Source of the DNA: an uncultured Thiohalocapsa sp.
GTDB lineage: Bacteria > Pseudomonadota > Gammaproteobacteria > Chromatiales > Chromatiaceae
Length of the DNA stretch: 64,000 nucleotides
Direction: 5' to 3'
NCBI RefSeq assembly: GCF_913063425.1
Contig: NZ_CAJXYK010000013.1
Span: forward strand, 1 to 64,000
Below, in pieces: positions 15,056 through 25,077 of this stretch. A program made the position numbers and the translations under genes. The notes below the pieces were generated by a model. That model was not told where the DNA came from and searched no databases. It worked only from the letters and a program-made list of their open reading frames with translations. Positions within the stretch are counted from its first letter, which is position 1. Every line of letters starts with the position of its first letter.

Positions 15056-15748
15056 ATGCAAATCACCGTCTACCGTTACCACCCCGAGCAGGACAACAAG
15101 CCCCGCATGCAGACCTACGAGGTCGAGGAGCAGCCGGGCATGATGCTGCGCGAGGCGCTGCTCGCCATCAAGGCGCAGGACGAGACCTTCGCCTTCCGGC
15201 ATTCCTGCGGCGAGGGCGTCTGCGGCTCGGACGCCATAAACGTCAACGGCGGCAACAAGCTCGCCTGCATCACGCCGGTCTCGGAGCTGAAGCGCCCCAT
15301 CCAGGTGCGCCCGCTGCCGGGCCGCCCGGTGATCCGCGATCTGGTGGTGGACATGACCCAGTTCTATGAGCAGTACCGCAACGTCCAGCCCTACCTGATC
15401 CGCAAGGAGCCGCTGCCGGAGCAGGAGATCCGCCAGTCGCCCGAGGACCGGGACAAGCTGGACGGACTCTACGAGTGCATCATGTGCGGCGCCTGCTCCA
15501 CCGCCTGTCCGTCCTTCTGGTGGAACCCGGAGAAGTTCCACGGGCCGCAGGCGCTGCTGGCGTCGTGGCGCTTCCTCGCTGACAGTCGCGACCAGGCCAC
15601 CGAGGAGCGCCTGGACGCGCTGGAGGGGCCCTACAAGCTCTTCCGGTGCCACACCATCATGAACTGCGTCGAGGTCTGCCCGAAGGGCCTGAACCCCACC
15701 CGCGCCATCGGCAAGATCAAGGACCTGATGCTCGAGAAGTCCATCTGA
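15056..15748 (+). CDS. sdhB: Succinate dehydrogenase iron-sulfur subunit
   Basis: 230 residues carrying three clusters: [2Fe-2S] in CGEGVCGSDAINVNGGNKLAC, [4Fe-4S] in CIMCGACSTACP, and [3Fe-4S] in CHTIMNCVEVCPKGLNP. Relays electrons from FAD to quinone. The gap from sdhA is 128 bases, unusually long for this operon, with no gene or clear terminator in it. The ribosome site before the ATG is weak. Confidence 0.95.
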   Translation: MQITVYRYHPEQDNKPRMQTYEVEEQPGMMLREALLAIKAQDETFAFRHSCGEGVCGSDAINVNGGNKLACITPVSELKRPIQVRPLPGRPVIRDLVVDMTQFYEQYRNVQPYLIRKEPLPEQEIRQSPEDRDKLDGLYECIMCGACSTACPSFWWNPEKFHGPQALLASWRFLADSRDQATEERLDALEGPYKLFRCHTIMNCVEVCPKGLNPTRAIGKIKDLMLEKSI

Positions 15749-15768
15749 GCCCGCGCCGGCACGCTGTC

Positions 15769-16062
15769 ATGTATCCCACCGACGCCGCCACGGCCGAGAT
15801 CAGCGCGCAGGCCGCGCGTCTGCGCTGGCAATGCCGGCGCGGGATGTTGGAGCTGGACCTGTTGTTGAACCGCTTCCTGGAGACGGGCTTCGCGGCGCTG
15901 GACGATGCCGGGCGGGCGGATTTCGTGCGCCTGCTGGGCTACCAGGACCAGATCATCCACGATTGGCTCATGGGGCAGGCGGTGCCGGCGGATGCGGCGC
16001 TGCGACAGCTGGTGGGGCAGATCCGGGCGGCGATGCGCGACGGCCCGGCGGGCGCCTGCTGA
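15769..16062 (+). CDS. sdhE: FAD assembly factor SdhE
   Basis: 97 residues, a small helical protein that promotes covalent FAD attachment to SdhA. The signature R-G-x-x-E is present as RRGMLELDLLLNRFLE, followed by the LLGYQDQIIHDWLMG helix. 20 bases after sdhB, so part of the operon. Converges with the Uma2 gene, leaving 21 bases between stops. Confidence 0.9.
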   Translation: MYPTDAATAEISAQAARLRWQCRRGMLELDLLLNRFLETGFAALDDAGRADFVRLLGYQDQIIHDWLMGQAVPADAALRQLVGQIRAAMRDGPAGAC

Positions 16063-16083
16063 CAGCGCCACGCACCACCCGCG

Positions 16084-16677
16084 TCAATCCTCCGGCGCCG
16101 GTAGACGGGCGATCAGGTCGTCCCAACGGATGCTGACCTCGGGCAGCACGCCCACCGGGGTCTGGCCGGAGAGCTCCTGCACCGCTGGCTTGCCATAGCC
16201 CTCCGGCCCCAGCCGGTAGATGGTGACCATGCGATCGCCCGGGTGCACCAGCCAGTACTCACGCACGCCGGCGCGCTCGTAGACGTGTCGCTTTTTCACG
16301 TGGTCGTGGCTGGCCGTGCTGGGGGAGAGGACCTCCACCACCAGATCCGGGCCGCCGCGCACGCCGCGGCGGTCCAGCTTGCCTCGATCGCACACCACCA
16401 GCACGTCCGGCTGGACCACGGTGTCGATGAGCTCATCCGCCTCGTCCGCCTTCGGCAGGCGCACGTCCACCGGGGCGATGTAGACGCGGCAGGGCTTCTC
16501 CAGCAGCGTGTTGGCCAGCTGACGGAAGATCTCGCCGGCGATGTCCTGATGCTCCAGCGTCGGCGCCGGCGCCATCAGGTAGGCGACGCCGTCGATGAGC
16601 TCGTAGCGGACATCCTCGGGCCAGTTGACGTAATCGCCGTAGGTGTGGTGCTCGCTGTCGCGTTGCGGCAGTCCCAT
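16084..16677 (-). CDS. Uma2 family PD-(D/E)XK nuclease-like protein
   Basis: 197 residues. The Uma2 order is visible: YELIDGVAYLMAPAPTLEHQ at the N-terminus, PDVLVVCDRGKLDRRGVRGG, DLVVEVLSPSTASHDHVKKR with the catalytic Asp/Glu and Lys, then YERAGVREYWLVHP. Uma2 proteins are abundant in cyanobacteria and purple bacteria. They are assigned to the restriction-endonuclease fold; their cellular role is unclear. GGAGG lies 6 bases before the ATG at 16677. Confidence 0.88.
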   Translation of the reverse strand: MGLPQRDSEHHTYGDYVNWPEDVRYELIDGVAYLMAPAPTLEHQDIAGEIFRQLANTLLEKPCRVYIAPVDVRLPKADEADELIDTVVQPDVLVVCDRGKLDRRGVRGGPDLVVEVLSPSTASHDHVKKRHVYERAGVREYWLVHPGDRMVTIYRLGPEGYGKPAVQELSGQTPVGVLPEVSIRWDDLIARLPAPED

Positions 16678-16798
16678 GGATGACCTCCGTGAGGTTGGGC
16701 GGGCCGGCGCAGGCGGCAGCGGGTGCAGTAGGATTGGGGAGTCGGCCCCGGCCGGCTGCGTTCCCCGCCATCTTGGTGCTTCGCCCTGACCGTCAACA

Positions 16799-17578
16799 AT
16801 GCACCTGATCGACACCCATTGCCACCTCGACGTGTCCGCCTTCGACGCCGACCGCGACCGCGTGCTCGCGCAGTGCCGGGCGCAGGGCGTGCGCGACATC
16901 GTGGTGCCGGCCATCGACAGTGCCGGCTGGCCGAAGCTGCTCGCGCTCTGTGCCGATCAGGCCATGCTGCACCCGGCGCTCGGCATGCACCCGGTGTTCA
17001 TGGCTCGCCACGCTGATGCCGATCTGCCGGCGCTGGAAGCCGCGCTCGCCGAGCACCAGCCCCTGGCGGTCGGTGAGATCGGCCTCGACTTTGCGCTGGA
17101 GAAGGACGCCGCCGGCCGTGAGCGCCAGCGGGGCTTCTGCGCCGCCCAGCTCGCCATCGCCGCGGCCGCCGGGCTGCCGGTGCTCCTGCACGTGCGCAAG
17201 GCCCACGACGAGATGCTCGGCCTGTTGCGGCGGGCGGGCGTGCCGGGTGGCATCGCGCACGCCTTCAACGGCAGCCTGGAGCAGGCCCGGGCCTATCTGG
17301 ATCTCGGCTTCAGGCTCGGCTTCGGCGGCATGCTGACCTTCGAGCGCTCCTCCAAGCTGCGCCGGCTGGTGGCGGAGCTGCCGCTGGAGGCCATTGTGCT
17401 GGAGACGGACGCACCGGACCTCACCGTCGCCTCCCATCGCTACGAGCGCAACAGCCCCGAGTACCTGCCGGAGGTGCTCGCAGCGCTGGCGGAGGCTCGC
17501 GGAGCCGACCCCGAAACCCTGGCCGCGGCCACCACCGCCAACGCCCGAGCGGTGCTCCGGCTCCCATCCGGCGCCTAG
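16799..17578 (+). CDS. tatD: TatD family metal-dependent hydrolase
   Basis: 259 residues, TIM-barrel amidohydrolase superfamily. Metal ligands appear in order: HCHLD at the N-terminus, Glu in VGEIGLDF, His in LLHVRKAHDEM, His in IAHAFNGS and Asp in LETDAPDL. Members include TatD and YcfH/YjjV-type DNases and D-aminoacyl hydrolases; substrate is not decidable from sequence. One base separates its stop from tcdA. Confidence 0.85.
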   Translation: MHLIDTHCHLDVSAFDADRDRVLAQCRAQGVRDIVVPAIDSAGWPKLLALCADQAMLHPALGMHPVFMARHADADLPALEAALAEHQPLAVGEIGLDFALEKDAAGRERQRGFCAAQLAIAAAAGLPVLLHVRKAHDEMLGLLRRAGVPGGIAHAFNGSLEQARAYLDLGFRLGFGGMLTFERSSKLRRLVAELPLEAIVLETDAPDLTVASHRYERNSPEYLPEVLAALAEARGADPETLAAATTANARAVLRLPSGA

Positions 17579-17579
17579 C

Positions 17580-18314
17580 ATGAGCGGGGTCAGCCCGATC
17601 CGGGAGCGCACGTCGATCCTCATCGGCGCCGCCGGCTGCGAGCGGCTCGCAGCGGCCCATGTGCTGCTGGCGGGCCTGGGCGGCGTCGGCTCCTTCACCG
17701 CCGAGGCCCTGGCCCGGGCGGGCGTGGGGCGGCTCACCATCGCCGACTTCGACGTGGTGGCCCCCTCCAACCTGAACCGCCAGCTCTGCGCCCTGAACAG
17801 CACGCTGGGGGAGAAGAAGGCCGCCGTCATCGCCGCGCGCATCGCGGACATCAACCCGGACTGCCGGGTGAGCATCCGCGACGAATTCCTGTCCATGGAC
17901 GCCATGCCGGCGCTGGTGGGGGAGGGTGCCTATGACCATGTCGCCGACGCCATCGACAGCCTGAGCGGCAAGGTCGCCTTGCTGGCGGCCGCGCTGACCG
18001 CGGGCGTGCCGGTGGCCGCCAGCATGGGCGCCGGCGGCCGCCTGGACCCCACCCGCATCCAGGTCACGGACCTGATGGACACCCGCGAGTGCCGCCTGGC
18101 CCGGGAGGTGAGAAAGCGCCTGCGCCGGCAGGGTCATAGCCGCGGCGTGCTCGCCGTCTGGTCCGACGAGCCGCCACTGCCGCCGCTGCCACCGGCACCC
18201 ACCGCCCGCGGCCGCGACCGCGCCGTCAACGGCACCATCAGCTACATGCCGGCGCTGTTCGGGCTCACGCTGGCCGGACTCGTGGTGCGGCGGCTGCTCG
18301 GCGACACTGCCTGA
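17580..18314 (+). CDS. tcdA: tRNA threonylcarbamoyladenosine dehydratase
   Basis: 244 residues, E1/ThiF-like fold. LLAGLGGVGSFTAEALARAG is the ATP-binding loop; the Arg of NRQLCAL and the segment DAIDSLSGKVALL are family features. TcdA (CsdL) dehydrates t6A37 of tRNAs to cyclic ct6A using ATP. The usual FINGER-type insertion with RDRAVNGTISYMPALFG is present near the end. Translationally close to tatD. Confidence 0.88.
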   Translation: MSGVSPIRERTSILIGAAGCERLAAAHVLLAGLGGVGSFTAEALARAGVGRLTIADFDVVAPSNLNRQLCALNSTLGEKKAAVIAARIADINPDCRVSIRDEFLSMDAMPALVGEGAYDHVADAIDSLSGKVALLAAALTAGVPVAASMGAGGRLDPTRIQVTDLMDTRECRLAREVRKRLRRQGHSRGVLAVWSDEPPLPPLPPAPTARGRDRAVNGTISYMPALFGLTLAGLVVRRLLGDTA

Positions 18315-18547
18315 GCACCGGCCGCTGCCCCGGCTCTCCATAGCGCCCTTGGCAATACGGGGGAAGGTGTGGGCGAATCACCGACCAATCGTGTCCGCCT
18401 TTTCCGACATGGTGATGCGCCCACAGGCGGTAATTCGCCGCAAGGCCGGCGTATAGAGTTGCACCCACAACAAGGTCGGGCGCGTCACTGACTCCGGCTG
18501 CGCCCGGCATCCCGTCAATGCGGCATCACGAGACAGGGTGCAACCCA

Positions 18548-19987
18548 ATGACCAAGCGAGTGGATGTGGCAGTGATCGGCGCAGGGCACGCCGGTCTCAA
18601 CGCAATCAAAGAGATCCGCAAGGTCACGGAGGACTGGGTGCTCATCAACGGTGGTCCGCTCGGCACCACCTGTGCGCGCGTCGGCTGCATGCCGTCCAAG
18701 GTGGCCATCCATCTCGCGGACACGTACAAGATGCGCGACAACCTGGCACGCTACGGCGTCAGCGGCGGCGAGGGGCTGGCGCTGGACCGGCCGGCGGCGC
18801 TGGAGCATGTGCGCGATCTGCGCGACACCTTCGTGGACCTGGTGCTTGCCAACACCACCGACGAGATGGACGACGCCCACCTGATCGAGGGCTATGCGCA
18901 GCTGCTTGATGCGCACCGGCTGCGGGTCGGCGAGCAGGAGATCGCGGCCGATGCCGTGATCATCGCCACCGGTGCCCGCTCCGTGGTGCCGCCGGCCTGG
19001 GCCGCCGACTTCGGTGACGGCATCCTCACCGTGGACAACGTGTTCGAGCAGACGGAGCTGCCGGCGTCCGTGGCCGTCATCGGGCTCGGGCCCATTGGGC
19101 TCGAGATCGGGCAGGCCCTGCACCGCCTCGGCGTGGCCGTCACCGGGGTTGACCACGGCGAGCGCCTGTCGCGCATCCAGGACCCGGCGGTGAACCGCGC
19201 GGCCATCGACATCTTCCGGCGCGAGTTTCCGCTCTGGCTCGGCGACGAGCCCGACATCAGCCGCTGTGACGCCGGCTTCCGGGTGCGTGCCGGCGAGCGC
19301 GAGGTGGTGGTGGAGAAGCTGTTCCTGGCGCTCGGCCGTCGTCCGAGCCTGGAGCGCCTGCGCCTGGACCGCCTCGGTGTGTCCATGGGCGCGCATGGTG
19401 TGCCGAAATACGATCCGCAGACCCTGCGCGTGGGCCGTACCGGCGTCTATCTCGCCGGCGATGCCGCCGGCGGCATCGCCAACCTGCAGCGGGCGGCGGC
19501 CCAGGGCCGCATCGCCGGCTGGAACGCGGTGCATCGCAGACAGCGGCGCTGGCGCCCGCACACGCCCATGGCCATCGTCTTCAGCGAGCCGAACATCGCC
19601 TGTGTGGGCATGGAGTGGCAGGACTTCGACGCCAAGCGCATGGTCGTCGCCGAGCAGCGCTTCGGGCCCGTGGGCCGCGCCCTCATCATGGGCCAGAACC
19701 GCGGTCTGCTGCGGGTCTACGCAGAGCGGCGCAGCGGACGCCTGCTCGGCGCGGCCATGGTCGGCCCGCGCTGCGAGCACCTGGCGCATCTGCTCGCCTG
19801 GGCCCTGGAGCAGCGACTCACGGTGACCCAGGCCCTGGCTATGCCCTTCTACCACCCCGTCATCGAGGAGGCCCTGCAGGACGCCCTGCTGGAGCTGCGG
19901 GCCGAGCTGGTCAAGCCGCGCCGACGGCACCTGCTGGCATGGGCCAGGGCGTCGTGGCCGGTGGCTCGGGCGCCGCTCGGAACCTGA
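18548..19987 (+). CDS. Dihydrolipoyl dehydrogenase-like flavoprotein
   Basis: 479 residues, class I pyridine-nucleotide disulfide oxidoreductase. VDVAVIGAGHAGLNAIKEIR binds FAD. The redox pair lies in GTTCARVGCMPSK (C-x4-C), which differs from the common GGTCLNVGCIPSK. VAVIGLGPIGLEIGQALHRL binds NAD(P). VYLAGDAAGG and the C-terminal YHPVIEEAL (His-Pro with Glu) complete the site. No E1/E2 genes of a dehydrogenase complex are nearby, so the partner is unknown. The start MTKRVDV follows AGACAGGGTG. Confidence 0.85.
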   Translation: MTKRVDVAVIGAGHAGLNAIKEIRKVTEDWVLINGGPLGTTCARVGCMPSKVAIHLADTYKMRDNLARYGVSGGEGLALDRPAALEHVRDLRDTFVDLVLANTTDEMDDAHLIEGYAQLLDAHRLRVGEQEIAADAVIIATGARSVVPPAWAADFGDGILTVDNVFEQTELPASVAVIGLGPIGLEIGQALHRLGVAVTGVDHGERLSRIQDPAVNRAAIDIFRREFPLWLGDEPDISRCDAGFRVRAGEREVVVEKLFLALGRRPSLERLRLDRLGVSMGAHGVPKYDPQTLRVGRTGVYLAGDAAGGIANLQRAAAQGRIAGWNAVHRRQRRWRPHTPMAIVFSEPNIACVGMEWQDFDAKRMVVAEQRFGPVGRALIMGQNRGLLRVYAERRSGRLLGAAMVGPRCEHLAHLLAWALEQRLTVTQALAMPFYHPVIEEALQDALLELRAELVKPRRRHLLAWARASWPVARAPLGT

Positions 19988-20315
19988 GCCGCGCGGGCGA
20001 CTGCGCTTGCACTGCGCATTGGGGCGTCGCGTCCACTGTCGGGCCAAGGCCGGTGAACCGGAGCACTCGCCGGGCCGCAGCCCTGCGCGCCGGCACTCGC
20101 CGGCGCCCCCATGCACCAGCGACGAGAGCGAGGTGCCAGCAAGCTGTGCTCGGAGCGCGCGCAAGTGTTGATACTGCGGCGTTTCGGGTGTCCCCTGTGT
20201 GTCAGAAACATGACTGCATGTACGGTTCGTCGGTTGGCTGGAGCTGCTGGGGCCGCTGGATCTCAGACTCAACTACCACCACGGGCTCACCGCTCCGCAG
20301 CGCGTCGCCGGCTGG

Positions 20316-23300
20316 GTGGACGGGATTCATTTCCAGGGCTATCGCACACTCACCAACGAGACCTTCGAGGATGCGCTGTCCGGCTGGGACGGGGAGGCGG
20401 GCATCCGCTTGCCCGTCGATGCGATGGAGACCCGCGTTTATGCGGGCGGCTACTTGCTGGATGGGGATCTCACCGGCAGTGTCGGGGGCTGGAAGGCGCG
20501 GCTGGAGGTTCGCCCGCTCAAGAGCCTTGCCATCGATGTGGGCTACCGCGACGATCCCTGGTTCGGTGGCAGGGTCGGCGTGACCCTGCGCTACGCCTTT
20601 GGTCAGAAGCCGGAACGCGGAGTGCGCAGCCTCGATGAGCGCATGATCGAGCCCACCCGCCGTGATCTCGACATCATCGTCTCACCCCCAGATTTGACGC
20701 CGCCGCAAAGCGTCGTGCTGCACACCAACACCATCCACATCGACAGCAGGCGTGGGCTGGTGGGCGGTGACGGCAGCTGGGAGCGCCCTTACCCGGGCAT
20801 CGATGCCTGCCGAGAGGGTCGGTGTGTCGGCGGCGGCGGTGCTCTGGTGAGACTGTGGCAGGGCAACAGCAGCGGCGAGCCTTATGCCTTGACCTCGCCC
20901 TGGCGTCTGCCCGAGGGTCTGGACATTTGGGGTGAGGGCTGGCGCATCGAGCCGCGGCCGACGCGCAGCCCGAGCTATCGCGATTGGCTCGCGCGCGGAT
21001 TTCCGGATGCCTCCAGGGCCCCGCGGATCGCCACCTGGCGTGGTCCCGGCGCGGGTGACCTCGGGCGCGGCGTCGCGAGCTCGTCGTCATCGGCGGATCA
21101 CGCGGGCGGCACCCAGTCCCAAGCGAATCCGAGCGATACCGCCGGTATTGTCCTGGGTGACGGCGGCGCAGTCCGTGGCGTCGAGCTCGACGTGCGCGGC
21201 CTCACCGATGAGCTCGGCACGCCCGCACCCGCGGTGCTTGCGGATGGGGCGGCGGACTTCGTCGTACAGGGCAATGTGCTGATCACAGACGCCGTGGGGG
21301 TGGCGGTGCGCGCCCGGGCGGCGGCCATTGCGGCGCCCGCCTCCAATGGCGACGGCCCGGCCGCGGCACCGGAGCTGGCGGGGCCGTCCGTAAGCCTGCC
21401 GGACGGCAGTCCGGTCCAGGGCCGCATTCTGGATAACCTGGTGCTCGGCTCGGGTGTGGCGGGCGCGCAGGAGGCCGCCGCCGTCGAAGTCGAGAATGTC
21501 GCGACCGGCGGCGTCGAGCGCCGCCAGGCCATTGTCTACGGCAGCTCGGCAGCGCCCGTGTCGGCCGGCTCGCGGTCTGCTTCGCAGGGGCAGCTCAGGG
21601 GTGTGCGTGCCGTGAACCGGGCTACCGGCCAGGGTTCCCGCGCTGTCCAGACGGTCTACGTGGTGGGGCCGGGCCAGAGCCTGCCCGATGGCGTTGTGGT
21701 CACCAATCGGGCGGAGGCGGGCGGCACTGCGGAGCAGATACTGATTGCCGAGGGGCCGCTGGACACGGCAGGTCTTCGCCTGGACAACAGCGCGGTGGGC
21801 GGCGCTTCGGTCGCAGTGCAGTTGGCTGATCTGCGCAGCGTCCGCATCACTGAGCCCACCGATCATGCGCTCGGCGATGCCGGCATCAGCATTGAGAATC
21901 GCGCCGTCGACGGCGGCGTCGCACGTCAGGGTGCGGCTTTCGTGGACGCCGAGCTGGCGCTCGGGGCAAGCGGGCTTGCGCTGCGCAACCTGTCGGCGGG
22001 CGCAGCCGGCAGCGCAGTGCAGCAATTGGAGCTCGCCGGCAGCGGCAGGATTGGGCGAGTCGACCTGCTGAACGAGGCCCGCGGTACCTCGCGGGCCACC
22101 CAGCAGGCGGATATCCGCGGTCTCGCTTTCGGCACCGCCGACGTGCCGGGGCAGTGGGTGGGCATCGTCAATGGCGCATTCGATGGCGCAACCGCCGAAC
22201 AGGCGGTGCGCCTGGTCGACGCGGAACTTCGCCTGCAAGGCGGTGGCGGGCTCTTCATCGGGAGCGGCGCCTATGGACAGGCCTCCGCGCAACAATGGGT
22301 GCGCCTCACCGGCAGCGGCAGGGTGGGTTGGCTCAGCCATTTCAATCAGTCAGCACATGGCGCGAGCTCGACGCAGCAGGTGCACGCCGCCGGCTTCTCC
22401 GTGGCCGCCAGCGACCCGGACGGCGGCATCGAGGCCGTCAATGGCGCCTTTCTGGAGGCGACCGCAGAGCAGGGACTCATGCTCGATCTCGATGGGATCG
22501 ACCTCGCCGAGGCCGGACTCCTCCAGCGCAGCCAGGCCGAGTCCGGTGCCGCTGCTGCGCAGCACCTGAGCCTGATGGCAGCGGCGCCGGCCCGACTGGC
22601 GACCGTGGCTGTCGAGAACCGAAGCGACGCAGGCGAGGACCCGGTCGGCGGCGACACGCATCCCACCAGCTCCCTGCAGACAGGGACCCTGTCCCTGACG
22701 GGCGGGATGCAGATCGATGACCTGGCCGTCGGGAGTCAGGCCGGGCCGGCGACCCTGGCCCGGCAGGACTTGGACCTGCGCGGCACGGGTGGGGGTCTGC
22801 TGGGCGGCCTCCGGTTGAGCAATGCTGCGCACGAGGGGGCGGAATCGACCCAGCGCGTGCGTGGTACAGCCCTGCCGCTGGCGGCGGCGCACGGCAACGG
22901 CCGGCTCGGGGGCGTCAACCAGGCGGGAGCGGCGGGGGTCGCGGTGCAGGACGTTGCACTGGGAGTCGTCGCCGCGGCCGTGCCTGGTGGTCGGGCACTG
23001 CTGCTCGACAACGAGGCAGCTGCGGACGGCGCCGCGGATCAGACCTTCGTGCTCCGGCGCGATGAGTCGGCGGATAGTCCCGGCAGCATCGGTGCCGTCA
23101 GCATCGCCAACGCCGCGGGTGCCGGCGCCGGCGCCCGGCAACGGTTGACACTGCTCGGCCTGGCGGTGGCCTCGGGCTCTGTCCCAGGTCTCTCGGACAG
23201 CGAGCCCGCCGCCTCCGGCATCGCGGCCAGCAACCAGAGCGACGCCGGTGAGGCCTGGCAGGCATTGACAGTCGAAAGCGATGGCCGACAGGTTTCGGGA

Positions 23301-24956
23301 GCGCGTCTGGCCCTGCATAACCATGCCGTGGGAAGCGACGCCGTGGCGGGCCAGGCATTGCTGCTCGCCGGTGGTGAGGGCGTCATCGGGGGGCTCGACA
23401 TCGACAACCGCGGGTCGTCTCAGGCCATCGCCGGCCAGACGGCGCGTCTGGTCGGTCCTGAACTGGTGCTGGATGGGGACTCTGCCTGGGTGGGCAACGA
23501 GGCCGGCGGCGGCACGGCGACACAGTCGCTGCTGGCCGAGCTGCCGGCGCTGTCTCTCGGGGCGACGCAACCACTGGCGATCGCGAATGCGGCTCAGGAT
23601 GGCGGCGAGGCGGCGCAGGATGTGCGCCTCGTCCTGTCGGGCCCGGTGCTGGGCACGGATGCGGGCAGCGGCACCGCGCTCGCTCTGCGTAACTCCGCGC
23701 AGGACGTCGGCACAGCGACACAGGAGCTGGATCTTGCAGCGGACGCTCTGGCCTTGTCAGGACGCGCGTTTGAGATCGGCAACAGCGCATCGGGCGGCGG
23801 CTTCGCCGGCCAGATCGCAGTGCTCGGCGTCACCGGTGACGGCCCGGGTCGGCTGGGCGCGCTCAGCATCGACAACGAAGCGGCCGGTACCGCGGCGATG
23901 GGCGACGGCGCGGCCGCCTCATCCAGGGCCGATCAGGTGGTATCGGCGGACGGCGCGATGCTCGACGATGCCCTGTCGCTGGCGGCGGAAGCCGTCGCCG
24001 GCGCACAGGGGCGTCAGGCGGCGGAGCTGGGGCTCGGCCTCGCTGACGCCTCGGTGCGCGCATCATCCACAGCCGAGGCGGGCGCCGGCTCCGACCAAGG
24101 CCTGGCGCTCAGGGCCCGGCCGGGCTCGCGGGCATCCGATCTCGGCATCGAGGCCGATGCCAGCGATGGCGGCTCGCTCCGGCAAGCCGTTCAGGTGAGG
24201 GATCTGGCTGTCAGCGCTCGGGCGCCGCAGCGCCAGGGGGCGCCTGTGCGGCTGGCTGCGAGCGCGAGCGCCGGCGCCGTCGAGCAACTCCTCGACCTCA
24301 CCGACATGGCCATCGTCGGCGCCGACCATGGTCTGGCGATCCGCGCGCTGACCGCGGCCGGCATGGACACCGACATCGCGCAGCAGGTGACCCTGCGGGG
24401 CGCTCGGGTCGTCGGCGGTGACGTCGGCATCCTCATCGACCCCGGGGTGCCGGTGCAGGGTCGGGTGGCCCAGCACCTGCTGCTTTGGTCGACGGCGGCA
24501 GATGGGCGCTTCGAGCCCGCACGCATCGCCTCCCTGGACGATCTGGCTGGGCTGACCCAGACCCTGACCATCGACGGAGTGCGTCAGACCGTCCACCGCG
24601 AGCTGCTGCTCCCCGACGGCAGCGTTGTCCTGATCGACGACGACGGCAACGCTGCCGTCGGCGTCATCCAGGGCGACAATGGCGGCGGTGGCGGCTATTT
24701 CGGCGGTGCTGTCATCGACAGCACCATCGGCGTGATCGGCGGCGACCTGCGCGAGCTGAACACGCGCAGTCCCAATTTCGGCGACCTGTTGGGCAGTACC
24801 GTCGGCACGTTGGTGCATGATCTCGATCTGCCGGACGCGGCGGCACTGAGCCCGGGAGCCATCGCTTACCTGCGCGACCTGAGTGCCCGTCGCGGGAACC
24901 CGCTCACCGATGACGATCTCGTCGAGACATCCTTCACGCTCGATTTGTCACCATAG
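20316..24956 (+). CDS. Inverse-autotransporter-like adhesin, 5'-truncated, with Asn/Gln repeats
   Basis: 1546 residues from a GTG. The frame is open back to 20214 (LELLGPLDLRLNYHHGL) but contains no signal peptide. Residues 1-100 match the last half of an inverse-autotransporter beta-barrel (DAETRVYAGGY-like, ARLEVRPLKSLAIDVGYRDD, ending VGVTLRYAFG). The passenger opens with GDGSWERPYPG, typical of right-handed beta-helix adhesins. About 30 units follow with the pattern (I/L)-x-N-x-A-x(3-5)-A-x-Q-x-L-x-(L/V), spaced 35-45 residues. The C-terminus has no anchor motif. Full members start with a signal peptide and a barrel of 12 strands; about half is missing, so it is probably not exported as it stands. 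Confidence 0.6.
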   Translation: MDGIHFQGYRTLTNETFEDALSGWDGEAGIRLPVDAMETRVYAGGYLLDGDLTGSVGGWKARLEVRPLKSLAIDVGYRDDPWFGGRVGVTLRYAFGQKPERGVRSLDERMIEPTRRDLDIIVSPPDLTPPQSVVLHTNTIHIDSRRGLVGGDGSWERPYPGIDACREGRCVGGGGALVRLWQGNSSGEPYALTSPWRLPEGLDIWGEGWRIEPRPTRSPSYRDWLARGFPDASRAPRIATWRGPGAGDLGRGVASSSSSADHAGGTQSQANPSDTAGIVLGDGGAVRGVELDVRGLTDELGTPAPAVLADGAADFVVQGNVLITDAVGVAVRARAAAIAAPASNGDGPAAAPELAGPSVSLPDGSPVQGRILDNLVLGSGVAGAQEAAAVEVENVATGGVERRQAIVYGSSAAPVSAGSRSASQGQLRGVRAVNRATGQGSRAVQTVYVVGPGQSLPDGVVVTNRAEAGGTAEQILIAEGPLDTAGLRLDNSAVGGASVAVQLADLRSVRITEPTDHALGDAGISIENRAVDGGVARQGAAFVDAELALGASGLALRNLSAGAAGSAVQQLELAGSGRIGRVDLLNEARGTSRATQQADIRGLAFGTADVPGQWVGIVNGAFDGATAEQAVRLVDAELRLQGGGGLFIGSGAYGQASAQQWVRLTGSGRVGWLSHFNQSAHGASSTQQVHAAGFSVAASDPDGGIEAVNGAFLEATAEQGLMLDLDGIDLAEAGLLQRSQAESGAAAAQHLSLMAAAPARLATVAVENRSDAGEDPVGGDTHPTSSLQTGTLSLTGGMQIDDLAVGSQAGPATLARQDLDLRGTGGGLLGGLRLSNAAHEGAESTQRVRGTALPLAAAHGNGRLGGVNQAGAAGVAVQDVALGVVAAAVPGGRALLLDNEAAADGAADQTFVLRRDESADSPGSIGAVSIANAAGAGAGARQRLTLLGLAVASGSVPGLSDSEPAASGIAASNQSDAGEAWQALTVESDGRQVSGARLALHNHAVGSDAVAGQALLLAGGEGVIGGLDIDNRGSSQAIAGQTARLVGPELVLDGDSAWVGNEAGGGTATQSLLAELPALSLGATQPLAIANAAQDGGEAAQDVRLVLSGPVLGTDAGSGTALALRNSAQDVGTATQELDLAADALALSGRAFEIGNSASGGGFAGQIAVLGVTGDGPGRLGALSIDNEAAGTAAMGDGAAASSRADQVVSADGAMLDDALSLAAEAVAGAQGRQAAELGLGLADASVRASSTAEAGAGSDQGLALRARPGSRASDLGIEADASDGGSLRQAVQVRDLAVSARAPQRQGAPVRLAASASAGAVEQLLDLTDMAIVGADHGLAIRALTAAGMDTDIAQQVTLRGARVVGGDVGILIDPGVPVQGRVAQHLLLWSTAADGRFEPARIASLDDLAGLTQTLTIDGVRQTVHRELLLPDGSVVLIDDDGNAAVGVIQGDNGGGGGYFGGAVIDSTIGVIGGDLRELNTRSPNFGDLLGSTVGTLVHDLDLPDAAALSPGAIAYLRDLSARRGNPLTDDDLVETSFTLDLSP

Positions 24957-25077
24957 CCGCTGCGGGTCTCATGACGGTGGTGATCCCGGGCTCGTCAGGA
25001 TGCAGCGGCGGCGACCTGCTGGCGGGCTGACACGCCGCCCGCCGCTGCCACCGACAGCCCGTCCCTTGTCGGTTGCG

